Origin: DMER01 sp003451645
GTDB taxonomy: Bacteria; Pseudomonadota; Alphaproteobacteria; Micropepsales; Micropepsaceae
DNA length: 64,000 nt
NCBI GenBank assembly: GCA_031976175.1
Contig: DALYLR010000016.1
Span: forward strand, 1-64,000
Direction of reading: 5' to 3'
The translations under genes and the position numbers were made by a program. Positions 28,713 through 38,813 of this stretch are shown piece by piece (position 1 is the first letter of the stretch; the number at the start of each line of letters is the position of its first letter). The notes under the pieces are model-generated. The model was given only the letters and a program-made list of their open reading frames with translations, was not told the DNA's origin and searched no databases.

Positions 28713-28746
28713 TATCTCACTCCCCTGTTCACCGAGAGCATTGCGA

Positions 28747-29967
28747 ATGAACCCGGCCCTGGTTGTCGTTATTGGCGCGGGGCCTGCAGGTCTTATGGCC
28801 GCGGAAAGGCTCGCGTCTCAGGGGATTGCGGTGCGCGTGTTCGACCACATGCCCTCGCCCGCGCGAAAATTCCTGATGGCCGGGCGCGGCGGCCTCAATC
28901 TGACCCATAGCGAGCCTCTGCCTCAGTTCCTGCAGCGCTACGGCAGTGCTGCAGCGGATTTAGAACCGATGCTCAGGGCTTTCCCACCGCAAGCGCTGAT
29001 CGCATGGGCAGAAGGCTTGGGGCAGGAGACCTTTGTGGGGAGCAGCGGCAGGGTATTCCCCAAGGCCATGAAGGCCTCTCCCTTGTTGCGCGCCTGGTTG
29101 CGGAGGTTGGAAGGCCTGGGCGTCCAGATTGAGCTGCGCCGGCGGTGGCTTGGGTTTGATGGTCCGGGCCGCGTGGTGATCGCGAATGCCGAAGGCGCGA
29201 CGGAGGTTTTGCAGGCCGGCGCGATGTTGCTCGCGATGGGCGGCGCTAGTTGGCCGAAACTCGGCTCAGATGGTTTGTGGGCAACGGCGCTTGCGCGGGA
29301 TGGGGTAAGTGTCGCACCGCTGACGCCATCGAATTGCGGGGTTATTGTGCAATGGAGCGAGGTCATGCGGGGCCGCTTCGCTGGCGCGGTGCTGAAGAAT
29401 GCCGCCCTGTCCTGTGATGGCGTCACCGCGCGCGGAGACGTCGTGATCACGCAGTATGGACTGGAGGGTGGGGCGATATACGCCCTCAACAGGCAAGTCC
29501 GTGCAGCGTTGGCGGCAGGCATCACAGCCCGGCTCGCAATAGACTTACGCCCACAGATGACGTGTACGGATCTTTCCGGGCGCCTGCAAAGGGTCAGTCC
29601 GGATCAGTCCTTGAGCAACCGTTTGCGCAAAGCGGCGGCTTTGGATGCAGGAAGTATCCATCTCTTGCGCGAGAGTTTTGGGGCTGCCTTGAAGGCGGAC
29701 GCGGACGCACTTGCGAAGATGATCAAGTCAGTCCCTGTTGACGTCACTGGTCTCGCAGCGATAGCGCGTGCGATCTCATCGGCCGGTGGCGTGCGATGGG
29801 AGGCCGTGGATAGTGGACTGATGCTCCGCAACCTCCCAGGTGTCTTCGTAGCAGGCGAAATGCTCGACTGGGATGCACCGACGGGCGGCTACTTGCTGCA
29901 GGCGTGTTTTTCAACCGCTGTTTGGGCTGCCGATGCTATGGAACGCACCATAAACGCCAAACTGTGA
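28747..29967 (+). CDS. TIGR03862 family flavoprotein (HI0933-like FAD-dependent oxidoreductase)
   Basis: 406 residues from ATG 28747; a TTG two codons upstream is less likely. FAD-binding VVVIGAGPAGLMAAERLASQ at the N-terminus, MAGRGGLNLTHSEPL, and the C-terminal FVAGEMLDWDAPTGGYLLQ match the TIGR03862/HI0933 family of NAD(P)/FAD-dependent oxidoreductases, whose reaction is not established. Directly downstream of the tRNA. Confidence 0.9.
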   Translation: MNPALVVVIGAGPAGLMAAERLASQGIAVRVFDHMPSPARKFLMAGRGGLNLTHSEPLPQFLQRYGSAAADLEPMLRAFPPQALIAWAEGLGQETFVGSSGRVFPKAMKASPLLRAWLRRLEGLGVQIELRRRWLGFDGPGRVVIANAEGATEVLQAGAMLLAMGGASWPKLGSDGLWATALARDGVSVAPLTPSNCGVIVQWSEVMRGRFAGAVLKNAALSCDGVTARGDVVITQYGLEGGAIYALNRQVRAALAAGITARLAIDLRPQMTCTDLSGRLQRVSPDQSLSNRLRKAAALDAGSIHLLRESFGAALKADADALAKMIKSVPVDVTGLAAIARAISSAGGVRWEAVDSGLMLRNLPGVFVAGEMLDWDAPTGGYLLQACFSTAVWAADAMERTINAKL

Positions 29968-30158
29968 CCAACTACACCGTCAAACTTGCGGAAAGGCGTG
30001 CCATCTCGGGAGAAATCCGTTAAAAATTACTTCGAAAGACGCAGGCCAATGCCACCGGGGCTTAAGGGGCCTCAGGTGATGATCAGGCATCTACGGTGGA
30101 GCCTGGCGTCCGCGCTGGAACGCTTTGCAGCCCGCCATCAATGAAGGGGCCCGAGTTC

Positions 30159-32663
30159 ATGCGTATAGTGTCTTCCTTTTTGTTGTCTGCATCTGCGTTT
30201 GCGCTAACGGCCGCAATCGCACCACAAGCCATTGCCTTGGACGCGGATCAATCAGACTTGACCTTACAGCCGGGCACGGAAGTCGGCACGGTGGCTCCGC
30301 TTCAGGAAGACGATGTGTTTACTTTGGTCGTTAGCGGACGGCATGCAATCGTGCCTCTGGGCGAGGGGGTGTCGGCTGAGTTCGTGCGCCGGCGCAAGCC
30401 CACGCCGCCGCCAGCGCCGCCTCCGCCGCCTCCGCCGCCCGCCCCGCCTCCTCCTTCCGCATCGCCGCCGCCGCCGCCTCCGCCGGTGTCTCCGCCGCCG
30501 CCACCGCCGCCGCCTCCCTCAGCGGGCCTTGGTGTCATAGTCGGTGTTGTTGATACAGGCGTTGATCTTACCCACTCCGAGTTCACGGGGCGGATGCTCA
30601 CGGGCCGTTGCTTTGGGAGCGCGTCTGCGTGCCCCACGTCCGTGCAGACAGGTGACGACAATCACGGTCATGGCAGTCACGTGGCCGGGATCGTTGCGAG
30701 CGCCAATAATGGCGTTGGCAACACGGGCGTTGCACCCACCGCGCGCATCTTGCCCGTCAAAGTCCTTAGCGGCTCTGGCAGCGGCAGCACCACCGATGTC
30801 GCCAATGGCATCACATGGGCTTGGCAGCAAGGAGCTCGTGTTATCAACATGAGCCTTGGCGGTTCGGGGGGGACACCTGATCTACAAACGGCAATCCGCA
30901 ACGCGGCGCCGCATGCGGTCCTAGTCGCAGCGGCAGGCAATAGTGGCTCGACACTCCCGCCGGGCTTCCCGGCACAATATGCCACCGCGTCAGGTGTGGT
31001 CGGCTCTATGTTGATCGTGGGTTCGGTCAACAGCGCCAACACGATCTCAAGCTTCTCGCAAACGCCCGGCAGTGGCGGCTGCACGGGCACAGGCGCCGCG
31101 CGACGGTGCTGGCGTGACTTCTACGTGGTCGCACCCGGTGAAAATATCCTGTCTGCCTACAAAGATGGCCTATATGCCCGGATGACAGGCACGTCGATGG
31201 CGACACCTTATGTGTCGGGCGTTGCGGCGCTGGTCCTTGGCAAGACACCGTCCCTTACCCCCGCGCAAGTCGTTGACATCATCAAACGGTCTTCGATTGA
31301 TCTGGGCGCTACTGGTGTCGACAACACCTATGGCTGGGGCCTCGTCAGCCCGACGCGCGCCTTGCAGCCCGTTGGTGGGGCCTCGGTCGCGGTTGCGGGC
31401 TCGACCGCGAGCGGCATGACAACGTCGGGCTACGTCTCAAACGCGGTGCATGGCGGGTCTTGGTCGGGCGCGCTGCAGAAATCGTCGGTCTTGCGCAAGG
31501 CCGCCGTGTTTGACGCCTATGGTCGAGACTTTACCGCCGATCTGACTGCCAATGTCGGGTCGGGGGCGTTTAGCGCCCTTGCTGCCAGCGACATCACGGT
31601 GCTCGCTTGGACACCGCAGGTCCATGTGAGCGAGGGGCTGTACATGACGGCCCTGCTTGATGATGGCGAGGTGAATAGCGTGGTCGCTCTGACCCAGCAC
31701 GGTGATCGCGAGAGTGGCCTCCATGACGTCTTCATGGCGATGCGCATCAATGAGGACACGACCGTTATGGCGGGATACGATACGGCAACGGCTGGGCGCC
31801 TCAACGCGCTCGATGTTGCCGCCGATCCTGACATGGCCGGACTTTTCCTCAGCGCCTCGGCACTCAATTCGCCCTACTTGGCGCTGACGGATGGCGGGAC
31901 CTTTACTGGCGCGGTGACGCGGATCGGTGAAGGGCTGACCATGACCATCGCTCACGCCTGGAGCGAGGAGGAGGTCTACAGCGATCCGATGGATGCTTTC
32001 ATCACCATCGATGATTTCAGCATGGACTTCGTCGCCGAAGTTACGAACCCGCGCTCCGCCAAGAGCACAGTGGCTGGGCTGCAGTATAAGGCCAATGATT
32101 GGCTCGATCTGGGCCTGACCACAACTATGACCCGGGAAACCAACAGCCTGTTGGGCTCCATGGAGCAGGGGGCGCTTAGCCTGATTGCGGAAAGCGATAC
32201 GGTGAGCTTGGGGCTCAGTGCGCGGCTCGATTTGGGCGATGGCTGGTCTGCCTCGGCCGCGTGGTCTGCGGGCCAGTCAACGGTGACGGCGGCAGAGGGC
32301 AGTCTCTTTGCCGAAGTCTCAAGCGTGACCTCGCAGGCCTATGGACTAGCGCTCTCCAAGCGGGCGGTGTTTACCGATGAAGATACTATCGGTGTTTCTG
32401 TGTCACGGCCGCTGCACATTTCGGATGGCGAAGCGCTGGTGCGGGCGTCAACAGGGGTAAGTGCCGGTGGACAGATCGTCTATGCGGAGGAGCGCTTGAA
32501 ACTCGCGAGCGAGACGCCCGAAACGCAGTATGAGGTGGGCTACTCCACGCGCCTTTCCGAACAGACCACGATGGGCGTGAGCGCGCTTTATCAGCAGAAT
32601 GTTGATGGCGTGGCGGGTGAGCATGCGGCTGGCGTCATGGTCCGGATGCGGATGGAGTTCTAG
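30159..32663 (+). CDS. Secreted S8 subtilase with poly-proline linker and likely autotransporter-type beta-barrel
   Basis: 834 residues from ATG 30159 (AAGGGG 10 bases upstream; ATG 30141 is an alternative). Signal peptide to about residue 27; a 40-residue proline-rich spacer at 81-120; subtilase domain 122-410 with D132 in VVDTGVD, H171 in HGHGSHVAG and S346 in GTSMATP; then about 400 residues of alternating strands ending in Phe (MRMEF), like an outer-membrane barrel. It probably presents the protease on the cell surface. The proline spacer lies before rather than after the catalytic domain. Confidence 0.88.
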   Translation: MRIVSSFLLSASAFALTAAIAPQAIALDADQSDLTLQPGTEVGTVAPLQEDDVFTLVVSGRHAIVPLGEGVSAEFVRRRKPTPPPAPPPPPPPPAPPPPSASPPPPPPPVSPPPPPPPPPSAGLGVIVGVVDTGVDLTHSEFTGRMLTGRCFGSASACPTSVQTGDDNHGHGSHVAGIVASANNGVGNTGVAPTARILPVKVLSGSGSGSTTDVANGITWAWQQGARVINMSLGGSGGTPDLQTAIRNAAPHAVLVAAAGNSGSTLPPGFPAQYATASGVVGSMLIVGSVNSANTISSFSQTPGSGGCTGTGAARRCWRDFYVVAPGENILSAYKDGLYARMTGTSMATPYVSGVAALVLGKTPSLTPAQVVDIIKRSSIDLGATGVDNTYGWGLVSPTRALQPVGGASVAVAGSTASGMTTSGYVSNAVHGGSWSGALQKSSVLRKAAVFDAYGRDFTADLTANVGSGAFSALAASDITVLAWTPQVHVSEGLYMTALLDDGEVNSVVALTQHGDRESGLHDVFMAMRINEDTTVMAGYDTATAGRLNALDVAADPDMAGLFLSASALNSPYLALTDGGTFTGAVTRIGEGLTMTIAHAWSEEEVYSDPMDAFITIDDFSMDFVAEVTNPRSAKSTVAGLQYKANDWLDLGLTTTMTRETNSLLGSMEQGALSLIAESDTVSLGLSARLDLGDGWSASAAWSAGQSTVTAAEGSLFAEVSSVTSQAYGLALSKRAVFTDEDTIGVSVSRPLHISDGEALVRASTGVSAGGQIVYAEERLKLASETPETQYEVGYSTRLSEQTTMGVSALYQQNVDGVAGEHAAGVMVRMRMEF

Positions 32664-32790
32664 AGAAAACGGGCTGAAAAGTGTGCTCACGGTTTTCCGG
32701 TAACCCGTTGCGGTAAATTGAGTACCTCTTCCCATCGGTTCCGCCGCCTGCTTAAAGTTGCGCCAAGCAACACAAAAAACGGGCGGCGTC

Positions 32791-34128
32791 ATGGGGCAAG
32801 TCAAAGTCATTCTGGCAATCTTGGGCGCGCTCTTGGTGAGCGCGCCTTTCGCGCATTCATACAAGCTCGGTGAGAACTGGCAGGAATGCGACACTTATGC
32901 GCTCAGCGATCCGGTCCGCTCCATACGCGCGTGCGATCATGCTTTGAATTCGGGCTTTGGCAGTGCGCAACTTCAGGCTCGCGCCCATTGGAGCCGGGCC
33001 AGGGCCCGCCGCGCGCAGGGTGATTTGGATCGCGCATTGAGCGACAGTCTGCAAGCGGCCAATACCTGGCCACAAGCAGCGCAATATTGGTCTCTCCATG
33101 GCGAGGTGCTGGCGCAGATGGGGCAACACCCCAAAGCGGTGCTCGCTTTTTCATCGGCCCTTTTGCGGGAAGCAAAGCGCAGCGACACCCTGGTTGCGCG
33201 CGGAAAAAGCTATTATGCAATGCAGCAATATCCGGCAGCGCTGAGTGATTTTGAGGCGGCCTTGGCGCTGAACCCGAACCATGTCGAGGCGCTGGACGGC
33301 AAGAAGCGTGCACAGTTCGGTATCGCTACCTTGGCGATCCGGCCGGAAACCCAACCATCCAAGCCATTGCTGCGTCCGCTCGACCAGGTACTGGCGGCGC
33401 GCACCACGCGAGAGGTCGCGACAGGCGGGCGCGTCGCGCTGATCATCGGCAATGGCGTCTATCGCCACACAACGGCCCTGCCCAATGCCGTTGACGATGC
33501 GGCGGACATTTCTGCGGCTCTCACGCCGTTGGGCTACAAGGTCTTTGGTTTTCCTAAGGTCAATTTCACGCGCGACGAGCTCTATTCCGCGTTGGAGGCG
33601 TTCTCGCAAGCCGCGGCCTCTGCGGAAACCGCATTCGTCTGGTATGCTGGCCACGGTCAGGAGATGGCCAATCAGGGCGAGGAGGCGCGGAACTGGCTCT
33701 TGCCTGTCGACTTTCAGGGCGGCGGCGACCTCGACCGCAGCGCCGTGCCGATGGCCAAGCTTTTGTCGGCTGCACAGGCCGCGCGCACATTGCGCGTTGT
33801 GGTCTTGGATGCATGCCGCAACAATACATTACCCTCCGCAACCAGGGGACCGCGCGGCTTCAAGGTCGAAGCGCGCTCGGACATGTTGATCGTTTATTCG
33901 ACGCGGGCTGGGTTGACGGCCGAGGATGGCGAGCCCTCCGACCGGAACTCACCCTTTGCCGGAGCGTTCCTCGAGACGCTCAAAGGCAATGCGCAATTGG
34001 ACGTGCGTCAATTCTTTGGCGGGGTTGCAAACAAGACCCGCGAGCGCACACGCCATCTGCAAGTGCCGCAAGAGCCCGAGCGCATTGACCGGCTGCAGAC
34101 TATGGCGACGCTGCCCTTGGCGCCGTGA
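32791..34128 (+). CDS. Secreted TPR-caspase family peptidase (orthocaspase-like)
   Basis: 445 residues from ATG 32791. Signal peptide about 1-22 (ILAILGALLVSAPFAHS). TPR-like repeats span 40-175 (WSLHGEVLAQMGQHPKAVLA). The caspase p20-like domain spans 212-440: GGRVALIIGNGVY, catalytic H288 in WYAGHGQE and C342 in VVLDACRNN. Caspase-fold peptidases cleave after Arg/Lys or Asp; specificity cannot be read here. Follows the subtilase gene by 127 bases; its stop lies 7 bases from the convergent acyltransferase stop. Confidence 0.88.
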   Translation: MGQVKVILAILGALLVSAPFAHSYKLGENWQECDTYALSDPVRSIRACDHALNSGFGSAQLQARAHWSRARARRAQGDLDRALSDSLQAANTWPQAAQYWSLHGEVLAQMGQHPKAVLAFSSALLREAKRSDTLVARGKSYYAMQQYPAALSDFEAALALNPNHVEALDGKKRAQFGIATLAIRPETQPSKPLLRPLDQVLAARTTREVATGGRVALIIGNGVYRHTTALPNAVDDAADISAALTPLGYKVFGFPKVNFTRDELYSALEAFSQAAASAETAFVWYAGHGQEMANQGEEARNWLLPVDFQGGGDLDRSAVPMAKLLSAAQAARTLRVVVLDACRNNTLPSATRGPRGFKVEARSDMLIVYSTRAGLTAEDGEPSDRNSPFAGAFLETLKGNAQLDVRQFFGGVANKTRERTRHLQVPQEPERIDRLQTMATLPLAP

Positions 34129-34135
34129 TCCCCAT

Positions 34136-36121
34136 TTATGGTGCCGGCAGTTTCTCTATGATTTTGGCAGCGCCTGCCGCGGTGACATGATTGTCGTCGC
34201 GGAAGAGAAGTGTACCGCCTTGCCAAGGGTTACACTGATCATCCGGACACAGAACGGCCAAGGTCTCGATGACGGTCACTTTCGGGTCGCTCGCCGCCAG
34301 TGAGCGCATGATCTGCGTGATCGGTCCGGTACGTTGCCACACACTGCCGAAGCTGACGCTGCAGTGATGGGTCTCCAGGCCCAGCATGGCGGCCCGTGCC
34401 ACACATTTGGCAGGGCTCTGAAAATAATCCGGGAGCGGATCGATCACGATCACATTGATGCCGCGCTGGGTTAATGCTTGCACCGTTTCCGTGAGTGCTT
34501 CGGCCAAGACCTTGCGCGCATCATCGGGCCCGGTCGGAACACGGCGCTCGCCGGCCAGAAGCGGGGTAAGGCCGTGACGGGGCACACTGTCACCAGTGTA
34601 ATGCGGCCAACGTGCGGCTAAAATCACCTGCCGGATTTCTGGACTGCTTTCAATTGCATGGATCACTTGCCGGTTAAAGGCGAAACAATCATCTCTGGTG
34701 TTGCGGGGTGCCACAGTGGGCCAGGTGTCGAGCAGAGGTGGACAGAGCGCCTTGCTCACCTGGCGGATCGTGATGCCATTCGCCTTGCCCCAATCATCCA
34801 AGGCCTCGCGCAAGTGATTGGCGTGGCTGTCGCCCCACAGCACCGCTTGATAAGCGCGCTCACTTCCCCGGCCGAGCAAGCACGGTTTCAGCGGCGGCAG
34901 CTCATCATCCGTGCCGCTGGGCCGCTCGCGTGTCAGGCATGGCGGGGGCGGCATCGGCTTACCCTTGGCGTCCGCGGCGAGCGCTGCCGTATTTGCACGC
35001 TGGGGCAGGCCCTCGGCGTTTGTCAGCGACAGACCGATCGCCGCCATCAGGCCCAAAGCAAAAACGCCCCCTGCATTGAAGCGGGTGATCATGCCTTTGG
35101 GTGTTAGGCTCATACGCCGGAACGGCGTCTCAACATAGGCCCAAGTAAGCGCGGCAAGGCCAATGCTGGCGGCAATCGCAACAGCGATCTCCAATCCTGT
35201 GAGCGCACGGGCAAGCACCAATTGCGGCAGAATGATCAGCGGCCAATGCCAGAGATAGAGCGAATATGAAATCAGGCCGAACCACACCATTGGCGGCAGG
35301 CTCAGCACGCGGGCCATCAGTGTCGCTTGTGTCTGCCCCGCGTGCAAGATCAGCGCCGCCCCAATACAAGGCAGAAGAAGCCAGGGTCCAGGCGTTTCGG
35401 TGCTCGCGTCCAACAGAAAAACCGCCGCCAATACGGCGAGAAGCCCTGCGCCACTGGCAACTGCCGCTGCCCGCCCGGTTAGCAACGGCCAGCAGCCCAA
35501 GGCGATACTGGCGCCGAGCAGCAGCTCCCAGGCCCGTGTCGGCAGCATGTAGAAGCTGAACTGGGCATTCATTCGTACCAGGATGAAACTGGCGGCGATC
35601 GCCGCAACCAGTCCCAGGAGGGTCAGCCAGCGCAGATGGGTCTTGAACCCCAACCAAAATACGAGCATCAGCCCAAGCGGCCAAAAGATATAGAACTGTT
35701 CCTCAACCGCCAGCGACCAGGTGTGGAGCAGGGGGCTCGGCTCTGCTTCCGCGCTGAAGTAATTGGATGTCTGCCAGAAATAGACATTGGCGGAGAACAG
35801 CGATGCCATGGCTAGCGTCGTGCCATAGCGGGCGAGTTCTTGGGGTGTAAAGACGATCAGCCCACAGAGGGTCACGGCCAGCAACACAACGGCCAAGGCA
35901 GGCACGATGCGGCGGACCCGGCGGGCATAGAACTCGGCAATGGAAAACCGGCCACCACTCAAGTCATCAGCGATCATTTTGGTGATGAGGAAGCCCGAGA
36001 TGACGAAGAACACGTCAACGCCAGTAAACCCGCCAGAGAAGCCCGGGACGCCAGCGTGATAGAGCACGACCGGCAGCACGGCGAGCGCGCGCAGGCCGTC
36101 AATATCCTGGCGATGATGCAT
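34136..36121 (-). CDS. Acyltransferase 3 family membrane protein with C-terminal SGNH domain (OafA-like)
   Basis: 661 residues. The N-terminal part is the ten-helix acyltransferase-3 domain (about 1-350), opening RQDIDGLRALAVLPVVLYH with the catalytic-type R/H, then GVDVFFVISGFLITK and FYARRVRRIVPAL. The C-terminal SGNH hydrolase-like domain has LWGDSHANHLREAL and the DxxH block FRDDNHVTAAGA. Such proteins acetylate O-antigen or other surface glycans. The ATG shares a base with the stop of the upstream fnr gene (TGATG), so the two are translationally coupled. Confidence 0.92.
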   Translation of the reverse strand: MHHRQDIDGLRALAVLPVVLYHAGVPGFSGGFTGVDVFFVISGFLITKMIADDLSGGRFSIAEFYARRVRRIVPALAVVLLAVTLCGLIVFTPQELARYGTTLAMASLFSANVYFWQTSNYFSAEAEPSPLLHTWSLAVEEQFYIFWPLGLMLVFWLGFKTHLRWLTLLGLVAAIAASFILVRMNAQFSFYMLPTRAWELLLGASIALGCWPLLTGRAAAVASGAGLLAVLAAVFLLDASTETPGPWLLLPCIGAALILHAGQTQATLMARVLSLPPMVWFGLISYSLYLWHWPLIILPQLVLARALTGLEIAVAIAASIGLAALTWAYVETPFRRMSLTPKGMITRFNAGGVFALGLMAAIGLSLTNAEGLPQRANTAALAADAKGKPMPPPPCLTRERPSGTDDELPPLKPCLLGRGSERAYQAVLWGDSHANHLREALDDWGKANGITIRQVSKALCPPLLDTWPTVAPRNTRDDCFAFNRQVIHAIESSPEIRQVILAARWPHYTGDSVPRHGLTPLLAGERRVPTGPDDARKVLAEALTETVQALTQRGINVIVIDPLPDYFQSPAKCVARAAMLGLETHHCSVSFGSVWQRTGPITQIMRSLAASDPKVTVIETLAVLCPDDQCNPWQGGTLLFRDDNHVTAAGAAKIIEKLPAP

Positions 36122-36903
36122 CAGGTCTCGTTGCCGCTTTCCGCAAGGGAGGCAAGCCGGGCGGGATCGACGATCTCGACCTCTTGCGCATTGGGCAAAC
36201 GTATAACCTTGGCGCCCTTCAATTTCGTAAACATCCGGCTAACGGTCTCAACCGTCAGCCCAAGGAAGTCCGCGATGTCGGTGCGGGTCATGGGCAAATG
36301 CATGATACCGCCAGGCGATTTGGGGCAGGAGCCCGACCGCAGATCGCTCAAAAAGGTTGCGACCCGCTCCATGGCTGTCTTGCGGCCAAGCGAATAGGCA
36401 AGGCCATAGGCCCCTTCAAGAGCCGTTGCTACCGTGCGCCGGTACCCGCGCTCCAAATTCGGATATTTGTGCAAAGCGGCCTCAAGCCGCGAGCGCTCAA
36501 ACCGGCACAGCTCGCCATTCGCGAGCGCTTCCAGCGAGACAGTGTAGTGCGAAGTCGCCGGCAGGCTGACAATATCGCCGGAGAACAGGAAGCCCAAGAT
36601 TTGCCGCCTGCCATCGGCGCCCGTGCGCGTCATGCGCAGGCAGCCACGGGTCACGATCCCGGCATGGGTCGCCGGATCGCCTTCCCAAATGACTGTTTCG
36701 CCCTCGCGGAATGTGGCGCGCAAACTGTAGCGCGAAAGGTCCTGCAGTTCGGGGTCTTTCAGTTCGCCGCACAAATCCGATTGGCGCGCCGGGCAGTTGC
36801 CGCACACAAGTGCCTCATAAACCGGGTTGACGCGGTCATCCGTGTCCCGGGCCCGCAAATGGCTCGGCGGGCGGTCGAGCGATGTCGTTGATGCGAAAGC
36901 CAT
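36121..36903 (-). CDS. fnrL: Fnr/FnrL-type oxygen-responsive transcriptional regulator
   Basis: 260 residues from ATG 36903 (a GTG at 36912 would add three). The [4Fe-4S] cysteines are C34, C37 and C45 (CX2CX7C, the alphaproteobacterial FnrL/FnrN spacing), and C133 in ANGELCRFER is the likely fourth ligand. cNMP-like domain about 50-160; C-terminal winged helix with the recognition helix TVETVSRMF (ExxSR), which reads TTGAT half-sites. It senses oxygen and switches to low-oxygen metabolism. An exact Fnr box lies 40 bases upstream of the start. Confidence 0.9.
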   Translation of the reverse strand: MAFASTTSLDRPPSHLRARDTDDRVNPVYEALVCGNCPARQSDLCGELKDPELQDLSRYSLRATFREGETVIWEGDPATHAGIVTRGCLRMTRTGADGRRQILGFLFSGDIVSLPATSHYTVSLEALANGELCRFERSRLEAALHKYPNLERGYRRTVATALEGAYGLAYSLGRKTAMERVATFLSDLRSGSCPKSPGGIMHLPMTRTDIADFLGLTVETVSRMFTKLKGAKVIRLPNAQEVEIVDPARLASLAESGNET

Positions 36904-36942
36904 GACTGCCACTTAATCGTGTCTCCCACATTCGTTCAAGTC

Positions 36943-36956
36943 TTGATCTTGATCAA
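36943..36956. promoter_or_regulatory. Fnr box TTGAT-CTTG-ATCAA
   Basis: Perfect match to the Fnr/FixK consensus TTGAT-N4-ATCAA, 40 bases upstream of the fnr ATG and 87 upstream of the ettA ATG, between these divergent genes. It most likely mediates Fnr autoregulation, and it could also act on ettA. The exact palindrome and its position next to fnr make chance unlikely. Confidence 0.8.
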
Positions 36957-37042
36957 TGCACGATGCTTTTTCGTTGCGCCGGGCGCTCGCCATGGCATAC
37001 ACCCCGCGCTCGGCGCAGGCTCGACAGAAGGACGCTCAGACG

Positions 37043-38698
37043 ATGGCCGCCTATCAATATGCCTATGTGATGAAAGGCCTTTCCAAGACCTTCCCCGGGG
37101 GCAAGCAGGTCCTCAATAATGTCTGGCTGTCCTTTTACCCCGACGCCAAGATTGGTGTTTTGGGCGTCAATGGCTCGGGCAAATCGACCTTGCTCAAGAT
37201 CATGGCAGGCCGCGACAAAGAGTTCACGGGTGAGGCCTGGGCGGCCGATGGCATCCGGGTTGGCTATTTGGAGCAAGAGCCTCAGCTTGATGCTGCCAAA
37301 ACCGCCCGGGAAAACGTGATGGATGGGGTGGCCAAGAAGAAGGCCATTCTCGACCGCTATAATGAGATCATGGCGGATTATTCCGACGACGTGGCGGACG
37401 AGGCCTCCAAGCTTCAAGATCAGATCGACGCGATGGGTTTGTGGGACCTCGATTCCCAGATCGATCAGGCGATGGATGCGTTGCGCTGTCCGCCGGACGA
37501 TGCGGACGTGACAAAGCTCTCAGGCGGCGAGCGCCGCCGTGTGGCGTTGTGCCGCCTATTGCTGGAGCAGCCGGAGCTATTGCTGCTGGACGAGCCGACC
37601 AACCACCTTGATGCCGAATCGGTTGCCTGGCTTGAAACCCATTTGCGCACCTATCCGGGCGCCATCCTGATCGTGACCCACGACCGCTATTTCCTCGACA
37701 ATGTCACGGGCTGGATCTTGGAACTCGACCGGGGCCAAGGGATCCCGTACGAGGGCAATTACTCATCCTGGCTGAAGCAAAAGCAAAAGCGCCTGGAGCA
37801 GGAGGGCCGCGAGGAAGAATCGCGCCAGCGCACCTTGGCCCGTGAGCAGGAGTGGATTGCCGCCAGTCCCAAGGCACGCCAGGCGAAGAACAAGGCGCGC
37901 TACACCCGCTATGAAGAGTTGGTTACCAAATCCTCCGAGCGGGCGCCTCAAACCGCGCAGATCATCATTCCGATTGCGGAGCGTCTGGGCAACCGGGTGA
38001 TCGAGGCGGAGAGGCTGTCCAAATCCTTCGGCGATCGTCTGCTCATCGACAATTTGTCGTTCAAATTGCCGCCTGGTGGCATCGTTGGCGTGATCGGGCC
38101 CAATGGCGCTGGCAAGACAACCTTGTTCCGCATGATCACGGGCGCAGAGAAGCCCGACACTGGCTCCATCTTTGTTGGTGAGAGCGTCGCCCTGGGCTAT
38201 GTCGATCAGTCCCGCGACAGTCTGGATTCGAACAAAACCGTCTGGGAGGAAATCTCGGGCGGCAACGATATCATCGTCTTGGGCAAGCGCGAGATGCACA
38301 GCCGGGCCTATTGCGGCGCCTTCAACTTCAAGGGCGGTGATCAGCAAAAGAAAATGAACATGCTTTCGGGCGGTGAGCGCAACCGCGTCCATCTGGCCAA
38401 GATGCTCAAATCGGGGGCGAATGTGTTGCTCCTCGACGAGCCGACCAATGACCTGGACGTTGACACGTTGCGTGCGCTTGAGGAGGCGTTGGAGGATTAT
38501 GCGGGCTGCGCTGTGATCATTTCACACGATCGCTGGTTCCTCGACCGGATCGCGACGCACATCCTGGCCTTTGAGGGCGACAGCCATGTCGAGTGGTTCG
38601 AGGGCAATTTCGAAGACTATATGGCCGATCGCAAGCGCCGCTTGGGTGATGACGCGCTCGTGCCCCACCGGATCAAATACAAGAAGCTGGTGCGATAA
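37043..38698 (+). CDS. ettA: Energy-dependent translational throttle protein EttA (ABC-F ATPase)
   Basis: 551 residues from ATG 37043 (AGAAGGA upstream; 29 in-frame upstream codons excluded). Two ABC domains: Walker A GVNGSGKST and GPNGAGKTT, signatures LSGGERRRVAL and LSGGERNRVHL, and Walker B LLLDEPTNHLDAESV and LLLDEPTNDLDVDTL. The linker between the domains holds a long charged helix (residues about 245-300). EttA binds the ribosomal E site and gates the first elongation step according to ATP/ADP ratio. No membrane segments. Confidence 0.96.
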   Translation: MAAYQYAYVMKGLSKTFPGGKQVLNNVWLSFYPDAKIGVLGVNGSGKSTLLKIMAGRDKEFTGEAWAADGIRVGYLEQEPQLDAAKTARENVMDGVAKKKAILDRYNEIMADYSDDVADEASKLQDQIDAMGLWDLDSQIDQAMDALRCPPDDADVTKLSGGERRRVALCRLLLEQPELLLLDEPTNHLDAESVAWLETHLRTYPGAILIVTHDRYFLDNVTGWILELDRGQGIPYEGNYSSWLKQKQKRLEQEGREEESRQRTLAREQEWIAASPKARQAKNKARYTRYEELVTKSSERAPQTAQIIIPIAERLGNRVIEAERLSKSFGDRLLIDNLSFKLPPGGIVGVIGPNGAGKTTLFRMITGAEKPDTGSIFVGESVALGYVDQSRDSLDSNKTVWEEISGGNDIIVLGKREMHSRAYCGAFNFKGGDQQKKMNMLSGGERNRVHLAKMLKSGANVLLLDEPTNDLDVDTLRALEEALEDYAGCAVIISHDRWFLDRIATHILAFEGDSHVEWFEGNFEDYMADRKRRLGDDALVPHRIKYKKLVR

Positions 38699-38813
38699 AG
38701 TCCTCATGGTTTGCAAAGGCTGAAGGTGGCAGCGCCAATTTTATGCGGCCGGGGAACGCCCGCTTAGGCCACTCGTGTTAAGCCAAGTCTGCGTAATTCG
38801 GGGCGGAGGCTGC

